DNA of 6,211 bases from Phycisphaerae bacterium. GTDB lineage: Bacteria; Planctomycetota; Phycisphaerae; UBA1845; Fen-1342. The stretch lies in contig JALSRY010000801.1 in assembly GCA_026984555.1 (NCBI GenBank), forward strand, positions 1 through 6,211. Reading direction: 5' to 3'. Positions 1 to 5,453 of the stretch are shown here, piece after piece. Every line of letters starts with the position of its first letter. Position 1 is the stretch's first letter. The notes below the pieces were generated by a model that had not been told where the DNA came from, searched no databases, and saw only the letters and a program-made list of their open reading frames with translations. Position numbers and translations under genes: made by a program.

Positions 1-184
1 GGTCGAGTTTGTGGAGCAGTTGGACCGTTCGCGGGCTGAGGCTGTTGAGCCCGCTGCGGGTCACGTCGATCTGTTTTCCGTAGGCGCCGGCGGCCCAGAC
101 GACGATGGCCAGCAAGGCCACCGCGAGCACGATGGTCAGGGCCACGTTGAGACCGTAGACCAACCGGCGTTTTCCGGCGCTCAT
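1..184 (-). CDS. GldG-like ABC transporter auxiliary membrane protein, N-terminal fragment
   Basis: Only the first 61 residues are in the window; the gene runs off the left edge. The protein starts MSAGKRRLVYGLN, followed by one hydrophobic membrane segment (about residues 13-33, rich in V, A, L and I). It then has the extracytoplasmic stretch QIDVTRSGLNSLSPRTVQLL (residues 38-57). A membrane anchor followed by 'D-x-T-x-x-x-x-x-S-LS-x-x-T' is typical of the GldG/ABC-type auxiliary family, where this soluble domain follows directly after the anchor. The ATG lies 8 bases after the stop of the ABC-2 permease, so it is probably the third gene of the exporter operon and probably translated from the same mRNA. 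No strong Shine-Dalgarno is seen. In Bacteroidetes, GldG works with GldF and GldA; the substrate in other phyla is unknown. The assignment rests on a short segment plus context. Confidence 0.72.
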   Translation of the reverse strand, partial: MSAGKRRLVYGLNVALTIVLAVALLAIVVWAAGAYGKQIDVTRSGLNSLSPRTVQLLHKLD

Positions 185-192
185 TGTCGCAT

Positions 193-912
193 TTACCGCC
201 ATCGCCGAGACTCCACTACCTTGGTCGTCAGGAACAGAAAGAAGACCGCCGTCGCCAGGAAGAAGACCACGCTTTCGGTCGTGATCAGTCCGCGGTTGAA
301 CTGGTCGAGATGACGCAACACGTTGATCTTCTGGAACGCGGTTCGCAAGCCGCCCTGGGCGTGTTGCACGATGAACGCGGCGAACCAGACGAACAACATC
401 AGGGGCACCATGCCGAGCATCCACGCCACGATCTGGTTCTTGGTCAGGCTCGATGTGAACACGCCGAAGGCCGTGAACGAAGCGCCCAGCAGCAACAGGC
501 CGAGGTAGGAGGCCAGCGAGGCGCCGACGTCCGGATTGCCGTAGATCATCATCAGCACGAGGTAGACCAGCGTGCCGGCGAGCATGATCGTGTAGAAGAT
601 CATCGCCGCGAGGTACTTGCCGATCACGAATTGCGTGTCGGTGACGGGGGCGGTGGTGAGCGTTTCGATGGTGCCGCTACGGTATTCCTCGCTGATGGTC
701 CGCATGCTGATCGCGGGGATGATGATCGTCAGCACGTAGGGTGTGAAGTCGAACACGCTCCGCAGCGTGGCGGGTTTGCCTGGCGCGATGCTGCCGGTCA
801 CCAGCACGATCACGCCGGTAATGAGCAGAAACCCCGCGACGACGATGTACCCGATCGGTGAGAAGAAGAGCGAGAACAACTCCCGCTCCATGATGGCGAT
901 CGTGTTTCTCAT
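193..912 (-). CDS. ABC-2 type permease (GldF/NosY-like)
   Basis: A 239-residue integral membrane protein forming the channel part of an ABC exporter. The N-terminus (MRNTIAIMERELFSLFFSPI) has the amphipathic 'ExxxFFxSPIGYI' elbow helix of ABC-2 permeases. About six membrane segments follow, near residues 19-41, 58-70, 100-124, 132-155, 161-183 and 213-229. The cytosolic loop RTISEEYRSGTIETLTTAPV (71-90) is the family hallmark (R-x-x-x-E-E-x-x-x-GT-x-E-x-L-x-x-x-PV). HLDQFNRGLI (201-210) matches the 'HFxxFxRGxI' motif near the C-terminus of GldF/NosY-type proteins. Its ATG overlaps the ATPase stop as ATGA (909-912), so translation is probably coupled. The start is chosen by that overlap and by the elbow helix; the reading frame stays open upstream only because it is antisense-like to the ATPase gene. 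The transported substrate cannot be told from sequence. Confidence 0.9.
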   Translation of the reverse strand: MRNTIAIMERELFSLFFSPIGYIVVAGFLLITGVIVLVTGSIAPGKPATLRSVFDFTPYVLTIIIPAISMRTISEEYRSGTIETLTTAPVTDTQFVIGKYLAAMIFYTIMLAGTLVYLVLMMIYGNPDVGASLASYLGLLLLGASFTAFGVFTSSLTKNQIVAWMLGMVPLMLFVWFAAFIVQHAQGGLRTAFQKINVLRHLDQFNRGLITTESVVFFLATAVFFLFLTTKVVESRRWR

Positions 913-1877
913 CTCTGTTGGTCCCCTGTGGTGTGCGCGACGCTGTGGGCGTCGCGCGCGCCGGCGACGATCTTGACGAAGAAATCCTCGAGGGTGGCCA
1001 CGTCGCGCCGCAGCTCGCGCAGCGGCCAATCGTGCTGGGCCGCCAGGCGAAAGATCGCCTCGCGCCGGTCGCTGTCGGACGAAACCGCCAGCGAACACCA
1101 ATCCCCGTCCGCGTGCGTCTCCACGGCGCGCACCCCATCGAGCTTGCGAATCGCGGTCGCGGCCTGCTCGGCCGGCGCCTTGATCTCGACGATGATCTTC
1201 GAGCCGCCGGTGATGCGCTCGCGCAACTCGGCCGGCGTGCCGGAGGCCACGATCTGGCCCTTGTTGATGATGATCAGCCGCCGACAGGTCGCCTCGACCT
1301 CGGGCAGGATGTGACTCGAGAGCATCACCGTGTGGTCTTCGGCAAGCTCCCGGATCAGCGCCCGCGTCGCGCGGATCTGGGTCGGATCGAGACCGATGGT
1401 GGGCTCGTCGAGAATCAGCACCGGCGGGTTGTGCAGCAGGGCGTCGGCCAGACCGACCCGCTGGCGATAGCCCTTGGAAAGGTGGCCGATCGGGCGGTCG
1501 ATCACGTCGGTGAGCCAGCACCGCTCGGTCACGCGTGCGATCGATCGCTCGCGCGTGTCGCGGTCCAGCCCCCGAATCTTGCCACGAAAGCGGAGATACT
1601 CGCGCACGCGCATCTCGACATACAGCGGCACCGATTCCGGCATGTAGCCCACCCGCGCCCGCACCGCCATCGACTCCGTGAAGACATCGTGCCCCGCCAC
1701 GGTGGCCGAGCCGGCCGACGCCGGATGAAAGCAGGTCAGGATGCGGATGGTCGTGGTCTTGCCCGCGCCGTTGGGCCCGAGAAAGCCGACGATCTCGCCA
1801 TCGCCCACGGTGAACGACACGCCGTTGACCGCACACAGGCTGCCGTAATACTTGGTGAGGTTGCGTACTTCAATCAC
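909..1877 (-). CDS. ABC transporter ATP-binding protein (GldA/CcmA-like)
   Basis: A 322-residue cytosolic ATPase that would power the adjacent ABC-2 permease. Motifs in order: aromatic A-loop (Y10/Y11), Walker A GPNGAGKT (34-41), Q-loop region VGYMPE (76-81), signature LSKGYRQRVG (133-142), Walker B plus D-loop VLILDEPTIGLDP (153-165) with catalytic Glu158, and H-loop His189 in SSHIL. In the Q-loop, a Met-Pro-Glu form replaces the canonical Gln, as is common in the ABC-2/GldA/NatA branch. Residues from about 226 form a C-terminal alpha/beta extension ending TLEDFFVKIV (295-304), matching the 'LExxFxxL' end of this subfamily. All catalytic residues are intact. The start is GTG at 1877 with GAGGG seven bases upstream; no ATG lies near. 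It is first in a three-gene operon with a strong candidate promoter at 2046-2073. Confidence 0.93.
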   Translation of the reverse strand: MIEVRNLTKYYGSLCAVNGVSFTVGDGEIVGFLGPNGAGKTTTIRILTCFHPASAGSATVAGHDVFTESMAVRARVGYMPESVPLYVEMRVREYLRFRGKIRGLDRDTRERSIARVTERCWLTDVIDRPIGHLSKGYRQRVGLADALLHNPPVLILDEPTIGLDPTQIRATRALIRELAEDHTVMLSSHILPEVEATCRRLIIINKGQIVASGTPAELRERITGGSKIIVEIKAPAEQAATAIRKLDGVRAVETHADGDWCSLAVSSDSDRREAIFRLAAQHDWPLRELRRDVATLEDFFVKIVAGARDAHSVAHTTGDQQR

Positions 1878-1884
1878 GCCGAAA

Positions 1885-1889
1885 CCCTC
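1885..1889 (-). promoter_or_regulatory. Ribosome binding site of the ABC ATPase gene
   Basis: GAGGG on the minus strand, seven bases before the GTG at 1877. It supports the GTG as the real start, since no ATG is available nearby and the protein then begins exactly with the usual 'IEVxNLTKxYG' strand of ABC ATPases. Confidence 0.7.
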
Positions 1890-1910
1890 GCTGTTGCTCC
1901 AACAACTGGA

Positions 1911-1932
1911 CGGCCTTCGGCCGGCAAGCCGG
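1911..1932 (-). repeat. Two adjoining short hairpins in the leader of the ABC operon
   Basis: CGGCC-TTC-GGCCG (1911-1923) and CCGGC-AA-GCCGG (1921-1932) are perfect 5-bp inverted repeats that share three bases, so only one can form fully at a time. They lie about 35-55 bases before the GTG of the ATPase gene, inside the leader expected from the promoter at 2046-2073. There is no U-run in either direction, so an intrinsic terminator is unlikely. A role in mRNA structure is possible but unproven; such GC-rich hairpins also arise by chance in this base composition. Confidence 0.35.
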
Positions 1933-2045
1933 TCGTAAAACGTTTCAGGAATGCTTCGTGTGGTGTTCTGTCAGCGCCAGGAGCGATTGCCGCCCCGCCG
2001 CGCCGGCAGCCCGCCGCGCGCCATCGGCGTCCAGCGAAGTGCCAG

Positions 2046-2073
2046 ATTTTAGTTTTCCGCAGGAAGCTGTCAA
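2046..2073 (-). promoter_or_regulatory. Sigma70-type promoter candidate for the ABC operon
   Basis: On the minus strand there is a perfect -35 box TTGACA (2068-2073), a 16-base spacer and TAAAAT (2046-2051), five of six matches to the -10 consensus. The segment is AT-rich compared with its surroundings. Transcription would start near 2039 and give a leader of about 160 bases before the ATPase GTG at 1877. The match is far better than expected by chance in such GC-rich DNA, but it has been judged only by consensus, and the organism's own sigma factor preference is unknown. Confidence 0.6.
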
Positions 2074-2126
2074 GAAAGTTCGCCGGTCACGACTCGGGCG
2101 AACGGGGTGTCGGAACGCCGGCGGGG

Positions 2127-2149
2127 ATGGGCGAATGCCGATCGCCCAT
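2127..2149. repeat. Perfect 8-bp inverted repeat, possible operator or hairpin
   Basis: ATGGGCGA (2127-2134), spacer of 7 bases, TCGCCCAT (2142-2149). The arms are perfectly complementary. It lies about 55 bases upstream of the -35 box of the minus-strand promoter and about 220 bases before the plus-strand start at 2367, a position fitting a regulator site for either direction. There is no T-run, so a terminator is unlikely. Confidence 0.4.
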
Positions 2150-2285
2150 GTGGATCGATCGCGTCCGCCGGCCCCGCTTCGAGCGCTTCTGGCGTCCGGC
2201 GAAATCGAGCCGCCCGCGCAGCGCCGCGGTGAGCGAGGCAGCGAAGGGACAAGCGGGTCGTGCTGTCCTGCCGATGAAAAGCACG

Positions 2286-2302
2286 TTACCATAGTGTGGT
2301 AA
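2286..2302. repeat. Perfect palindrome TTACCA-N5-TGGTAA, possible operator
   Basis: Two perfect 6-bp arms with a TAGTG centre, 65 bases before the GTG start at 2367. It is one of the few AT-containing spots in this region and overlaps weak -10-like hexamers (TACCAT at 2288-2293, GGTAAT at 2298-2303), though no good -35 box pairs with them. A transcription factor half-site pair at the promoter of the secreted-protein genes is a reasonable reading; a chance palindrome is the alternative. Confidence 0.4.
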
Positions 2303-2354
2303 TCGCGTGGCGCGACGCGCCCGCGGGCAACGATCCAACGATGCCGCCATGAAC

Positions 2355-2360
2355 AAGGAG
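2355..2360 (+). promoter_or_regulatory. Ribosome binding site that decides the start of the first paralog
   Basis: AAGGAG, followed by six bases and GTG at 2367. It lies inside the reading frame of the more upstream ATG at 2349, which itself has no Shine-Dalgarno. The second paralog has the same arrangement (GAGGAG, six bases, ATG, then Arg-Arg), which strongly favours the GTG. Confidence 0.75.
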
Positions 2361-2366
2361 AGGGCT

Positions 2367-3200
2367 GTGCGACGATTAGCAGCGTTGACCTTGGCCGTTT
2401 TGTTCGCGATTCCGGTGCTCGAGGCCCGGCCGCCGGCCGCTTCGCAACCCGCGGCGGCGGGCGAAGGCCACAAGCTCCAGCCGATCGTGCCCATGGCCGC
2501 GGTCAGCCCGAGCCACAAGCTCACCGGCGAAGCCAAGGTGCGTTACCTGATGCGTCAACTCGATCTCAACCTGAAGCAGCGGCGGTACGCCCGGGAGTTG
2601 ATCGCCTCGATCTACAACGACGACACGAACCCGCGCATCTCGCTCGCCGAGGTGCACGCGATCGTAGCGGAGATCGAAAAGGCGCGCGCCGCCGGCGACA
2701 AGAAGCGGGAACAGGAGCTCGGCCAGCAGCTTCGCGAGATGGCCCAGAATGCCGATCGCGACCGCGAGTTCCTGACCAACATGGAGACCGTCCTGACCGA
2801 CCAGCAGAAAAAGCTGCTGAAAAAGGCGATCGCGCGGGTCAAGGCCAACCCCACCGGGGCGTTGCGTCCGCTCGACGTGATCCGGGCCGCGCGGGCGTTG
2901 GATCTTTCCGACGCCCAGAAAACCAAGCTGGACAAGATCATCCACCGCCTGCGCGACAACCTGGCTCACCGGCGACAGGTGACCGACGCCGTGCGTTACC
3001 AGACGATCAACGGGTTGTTGTATTCGATCAAACATATGCTCACACCCGAGCAGGAAAAGGCGTTCGACCTGGCGATTCTTCGGTTGCGTTGCGACCTGCT
3101 CGGCGACCTGCGGGCCCGCTTGCCACACAAGGGGCCGCACAAGGCCGCGTCACAGCCCGCGGGCGGGCAGGCTCCCCCGGCGGGAAACGGGAAGAAATAA
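2367..3200 (+). CDS. Secreted helical protein with LTxxQ-like motifs, function unknown (paralog 1)
   Basis: A 277-residue protein of unrecognised family, probably exported. With the GTG start it begins (M)RRLAALTLAVLFAIPVLEA, a signal peptide with twin Arg, a hydrophobic core and likely cleavage after Ala20. An Ala/Pro/Gln linker follows, then an almost wholly helical, highly charged body. Recognisable blocks are VRYLMRQLDL (58-67), a Lys/Glu/Gln-rich helix (about 97-126), LTDQQKKLL (143-151), LRPLDVIRAARALDLSDAQK (166-185) and LTPEQEKAFDLAI (225-237). The tail is Pro/Gly/Ala/Gln-rich and ends GNGKK. LTxxQ/LSxxQ motifs recall Spy/CpxP periplasmic proteins, but similarity beyond the motif is not evident. 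It has one Cys (242) and no visible catalytic motif. The adjacent downstream gene is a paralog, 75 bases away and probably in the same operon. An ATG at 2349 would add six residues but lacks a ribosome binding site. A structural or chaperone-like envelope role is inference. Confidence 0.8.
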   Translation: MRRLAALTLAVLFAIPVLEARPPAASQPAAAGEGHKLQPIVPMAAVSPSHKLTGEAKVRYLMRQLDLNLKQRRYARELIASIYNDDTNPRISLAEVHAIVAEIEKARAAGDKKREQELGQQLREMAQNADRDREFLTNMETVLTDQQKKLLKKAIARVKANPTGALRPLDVIRAARALDLSDAQKTKLDKIIHRLRDNLAHRRQVTDAVRYQTINGLLYSIKHMLTPEQEKAFDLAILRLRCDLLGDLRARLPHKGPHKAASQPAGGQAPPAGNGKK

Positions 3201-3201
3201 C

Positions 3202-3234
3202 CCCGGAAGACCGGGACGGAGCCAGCGGGGGCTG
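3202..3234 (+). repeat. Two small hairpins between the paralogs
   Basis: Directly after the stop of paralog 1 lie CCCGG-AAGA-CCGGG (3202-3215) and CAGC-GGGG-GCTG (3223-3234). Both are perfect but short and neither is followed by a T-run. They could stabilise or partly attenuate the mRNA between the two genes; they could also be chance features of GC-rich sequence. Confidence 0.35.
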
Positions 3235-3263
3235 AGAAGGAACGCTTGTCTCGAAAAGCTTGT

Positions 3264-3269
3264 GAGGAG
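3264..3269 (+). promoter_or_regulatory. Ribosome binding site of paralog 2
   Basis: GAGGAG, six bases before ATG 3276. It excludes the upstream in-frame TTG at 3246, which lacks such a site and would put ten polar residues before the signal peptide. Confidence 0.8.
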
Positions 3270-3275
3270 TTTTCG

Positions 3276-4046
3276 ATGCGCCGCTGTCGGCATCTCGTGT
3301 TGGTGATCGTTGCTGGAGCCACGTTGGGCCTGCCGGCTGGCGCGGCAGACGGCCCGAAGCTGCCGCCCTCGGCGGTGGGCCACAAGAAACCGTTGATGGG
3401 CGAGCGGCGGGTGCGCTACCTGCTGCGGCAGCTCGATCTCAGCGAACAGCAAGCCGCGGAAGCGACCAAGCTACTCGATTCGCTGTTCAGTCCGGATGCC
3501 AAGTTGGGGCCCTTTCGCGACGCGAAGGTGCGCGCGCTTTGGCGAGCACTCGACGAGGCGAAGCAACAGAAGAGCAAGAAAAAGGTCGAGCAGATCATGT
3601 CGCAGTTGCGGCGGATGAACAGCGACACCTCGCCCGAGGACGAGTTCTTCAAGCGGTTTGGGCCACAGCTCAGCGAAGCGCAGCAGGAACGGCTCGCCGC
3701 GGCCCGGGCGCGGCTGAAGTCCGATAAAAGCGGTGGCGTGCGCCCCGGGGATTTGCTTCGAATCGCCCGCAGCTTCGACCTCGATGCGCGGCAGAAAGCG
3801 GGCCTGTTCGCGGCCTTCAAGGAAACCCGCAAGATGCTCGGCCCGGTGTTGCGCCCCAGCGCCCAGTTGAAAACGCGGATGGTCAACCACATGGCAGACC
3901 GCATCCGCGCGCTGCTCACGCCTGAGCAACGCAAGGTCTTCGAGTATCGCATCCGCGTGCTGCGGCCCGATCTGATCGACGAAGGGTTGCGCGTCTGCCC
4001 GGAGCCGCCGGCGAACACGCCGAAGACCACGCCCCCCACCCCCTGA
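3276..4046 (+). CDS. Secreted helical protein with LTxxQ-like motifs, function unknown (paralog 2)
   Basis: A 256-residue protein of the same unrecognised family as its upstream neighbour. The signal peptide is MRRCRHLVLVIVAGATLGLP, with cleavage likely after the AGA at 21-23. Shared blocks in the same order are VRYLLRQLDLSEQQ (46-59), a charged Lys/Gln/Glu helix (about 90-112), LSEAQQERL (132-140), VRPGDLLRIARSFDLDARQK (155-174) and LLTPEQRKVFEYRI (213-226), then VLRPDLI. Between the blocks the two proteins differ strongly, so the duplication is old or the spacers evolve fast. The tail is Pro/Thr-rich (ends TTPPTP). The only Cys in the mature protein is Cys241. The LxxxQ motif pattern resembles Spy/CpxP-type proteins; this is a weak analogy. 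It is 75 bases behind paralog 1 on the same strand with no clear promoter between, so co-transcription is likely. It ends convergent to the TrkH-like gene. Confidence 0.8.
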   Translation: MRRCRHLVLVIVAGATLGLPAGAADGPKLPPSAVGHKKPLMGERRVRYLLRQLDLSEQQAAEATKLLDSLFSPDAKLGPFRDAKVRALWRALDEAKQQKSKKKVEQIMSQLRRMNSDTSPEDEFFKRFGPQLSEAQQERLAAARARLKSDKSGGVRPGDLLRIARSFDLDARQKAGLFAAFKETRKMLGPVLRPSAQLKTRMVNHMADRIRALLTPEQRKVFEYRIRVLRPDLIDEGLRVCPEPPANTPKTTPPTP

Positions 4047-4048
4047 GG

Positions 4049-4064
4049 CCGGGGACTGCTCCGG
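4049..4064. terminator. Short hairpin in the convergent gap, possible terminator
   Basis: CCGGGG-ACTG-CTCCGG gives a 6-bp stem (one G-T pair) three bases after the stop of paralog 2. It sits in the 52-base gap between the convergent paralog and TrkH-like genes, where a shared bidirectional terminator would be expected. No T-run follows on either strand, so it is not a classical intrinsic terminator. Confidence 0.3.
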
Positions 4065-4098
4065 GATCCGCGGCAGCGATCACGGCCGGCGGGGCGAA

Positions 4099-5451
4099 TC
4101 AATCGGTATGCGTAGTCCGGGTGCGTTCGTAGCTGCCCGAAGCAAGGGTTCCCACGCGACGAAGGACCATCAGCGGTACGAGGCGGCCGGCGAGCATACC
4201 CAGCATCAGATACCCGATGCCATAGGCGTACAGATTGACACTGCGACCGATGCCGCCCTGGAGTTGCGGTCCGGTGACCGCATCCACGACGCCGGTGGTC
4301 AGTCCGCCACCTGCGACGACCGAAGCGGCATCGAGGAAAGCATCGGCGAACGTGGGGGCGGGCTGGTAGGGTGAGGCCGCCACGTTTTCGAACAGCAGCA
4401 TCCCACCGGCGACCAGCCCCGCGAGCAGTAGCAGCGCCAGAACACAGGCGAGCCCCGCGTGCATCCAGCGGGCGAGATCGGGCGCGAGCCGGCGGCTGCC
4501 GAGCCAGCCGAGTGCGCCGAGCACGCCCGCGCCCGCCCAGAGCAACAACGGCCACTGGACCCCGCCGGTGGCCGATCCGCCCAGGCCGCCGGCGATCAGC
4601 AGGAGCGCGAGCGTGATCTTGGTGGCATCCGTGGCGTTGGCGCCGTCGAGCGCCGCGGTGGGCAAACCGGCGGCCGAGGCGGCGGTGGTCTCATCGAGGG
4701 CACGCACGAAGCGGCCGGAGAACGTTTGCCGGGACGCGTCGATGTGCGGGCCGTCGCGGCCCATCATGCCGCGGGGCGCCTCGAAACTCGCGATCAGCAC
4801 GGCGGCCACGAGCAGCGCCGCCACGTAGCCGCCGCCGACCGCCAGCGTCGTGCGCAGATGTCCGAACCGGCGAGCCAGTGGCGCGACGACTACGAACCAC
4901 ATCGGCCAGCCCAAAGCCCCGATCCAGGCGAGCAGCGTGAAGGGCCAGGCAGCGTCTCCTTGTTGCGGCGTCGTGGCCCACCCGAGCGAGGAAAACGCCG
5001 CGATCGCCCGCAGGGCCGTTTCCCGCGTGGGGGTCGTCGCGGCTGCACCGGCGTGAGCGGCCAGCAGGAAGGCCGCGACGGCGAGCGTCTGGACCACCAG
5101 GAACGCGACCACCACCAGCAGCGGATGGGGGACGCGCGTCTCGACGCCGGCCACGCGAATCCGACGCAGCGCGTGCGTCGCCGCCGCCAGATATAGCGCG
5201 GCCCCAGCAACGCCCAGCAGGGTGAGGATCAGCCGGCCTCGGGGGGTGTAGTCCTCGGCGAAGTCGTAGGTCAGCAGGCCGGCACCGCACGTGGCGCTGA
5301 GCGCGTCGAACGTGGCCTGCCAGGGGTGGCGCGCGTAGCTCATGCGGCGGGATTCGGCATCGGTGGCGTCGGGGCGGGCGAGGGTCACGGCCCCGCCGGC
5401 GGTGAGTGCCAGGAGCACGATGAGGAACCAGACGTCGGGCAGCTTGAGCAT
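4099..5451 (-). CDS. TrkH/KtrB-like potassium transporter membrane subunit
   Basis: A 450-residue membrane protein with the four pore-loop layout of the Trk/Ktr/HKT superfamily, which moves K+ (or Na+) across the inner membrane. Pore loops, each with a filter Gly: LSATCGAGLLT (51-61), IAAFSSLGWATT (150-161), ETTAASAAGLPTA (254-266) and DAASVVAGGGLTTGV (374-388). The intramembrane gate-loop equivalent is AGGLGGSATGGVQ (287-299), compared with the family 'IGGxxGSTAGGxK'. AGRLVPLMVLRR (421-432) matches the last-helix 'GRxGPL' Arg segment (Arg423). The length matches KtrB (about 450) rather than longer TrkH. The family-level call is solid, but several filter residues are unusual and ion choice is unclear. 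No TrkA/KtrA NAD-binding partner is in the window. The start ATG is two bases after the mutS stop with GGGGGA seven bases upstream. An in-frame GTG at 5457 overlaps the mutS stop, but its spacing to that site is too short. Confidence 0.82.
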   Translation of the reverse strand: MLKLPDVWFLIVLLALTAGGAVTLARPDATDAESRRMSYARHPWQATFDALSATCGAGLLTYDFAEDYTPRGRLILTLLGVAGAALYLAAATHALRRIRVAGVETRVPHPLLVVVAFLVVQTLAVAAFLLAAHAGAAATTPTRETALRAIAAFSSLGWATTPQQGDAAWPFTLLAWIGALGWPMWFVVVAPLARRFGHLRTTLAVGGGYVAALLVAAVLIASFEAPRGMMGRDGPHIDASRQTFSGRFVRALDETTAASAAGLPTAALDGANATDATKITLALLLIAGGLGGSATGGVQWPLLLWAGAGVLGALGWLGSRRLAPDLARWMHAGLACVLALLLLAGLVAGGMLLFENVAASPYQPAPTFADAFLDAASVVAGGGLTTGVVDAVTGPQLQGGIGRSVNLYAYGIGYLMLGMLAGRLVPLMVLRRVGTLASGSYERTRTTHTD

Positions 5452-5453
5452 CT

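Larger units (their letters stand above)
1878..2366. other. Divergent intergenic region without a supported gene
   Basis: This stretch of about 490 bases separates the minus-strand ABC operon from the plus-strand secreted paralog pair. It holds a strong minus-strand promoter candidate, a ribosome binding site on each side and several inverted repeats, described separately. Open frames on both strands (for example 1945-2292 minus) translate to Arg/Ser/Pro-rich sequence without recognisable motifs or ribosome binding sites, typical of GC-rich non-coding DNA. No tRNA or known riboswitch fold was recognised by eye. Confidence 0.65.

Noticed and set aside
1971..2024. A 17-residue leader reading frame (begins MARGGLPARR) on the minus strand after the candidate promoter
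   Set aside because: It would lie in the predicted leader, but has only a weak GGA upstream and an Arg/Gly composition expected from random GC-rich sequence. It is not supported without conservation data.
1945..2292. Minus-strand open frame of 115 codons in the divergent intergenic region
   Set aside because: The composition is Arg/Ser/Pro/Ala-rich with no motif and no ribosome binding site, and it spans the strong promoter candidate at 2046-2073.
918..2294. Long plus-strand open frame of 458 codons opposite the ABC ATPase gene
   Set aside because: It is an antisense shadow: the ATPase on the other strand has every catalytic motif, while this frame gives Arg/His/Asp-rich sequence without motifs. 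Stop codons are rare in GC-rich DNA.
2307..2366. N-terminal extension of paralog 1 from GTG 2307
   Set aside because: It adds 20 residues, the first 14 of them polar (MARRARGQRSNDAA), before the signal peptide and has no ribosome binding site; the GTG at 2367 is better supported.
3416..4555. Minus-strand open frame of 379 codons spanning paralog 2 and the convergent gap
   Set aside because: It is a shadow frame rich in Arg and Ser that runs through the ends of two real genes.
4459..5196. Plus-strand open frame of 245 codons opposite the TrkH-like gene
   Set aside because: It is a Gly/Arg/Glu-rich shadow frame with no motif; the opposite strand encodes four recognisable pore loops.
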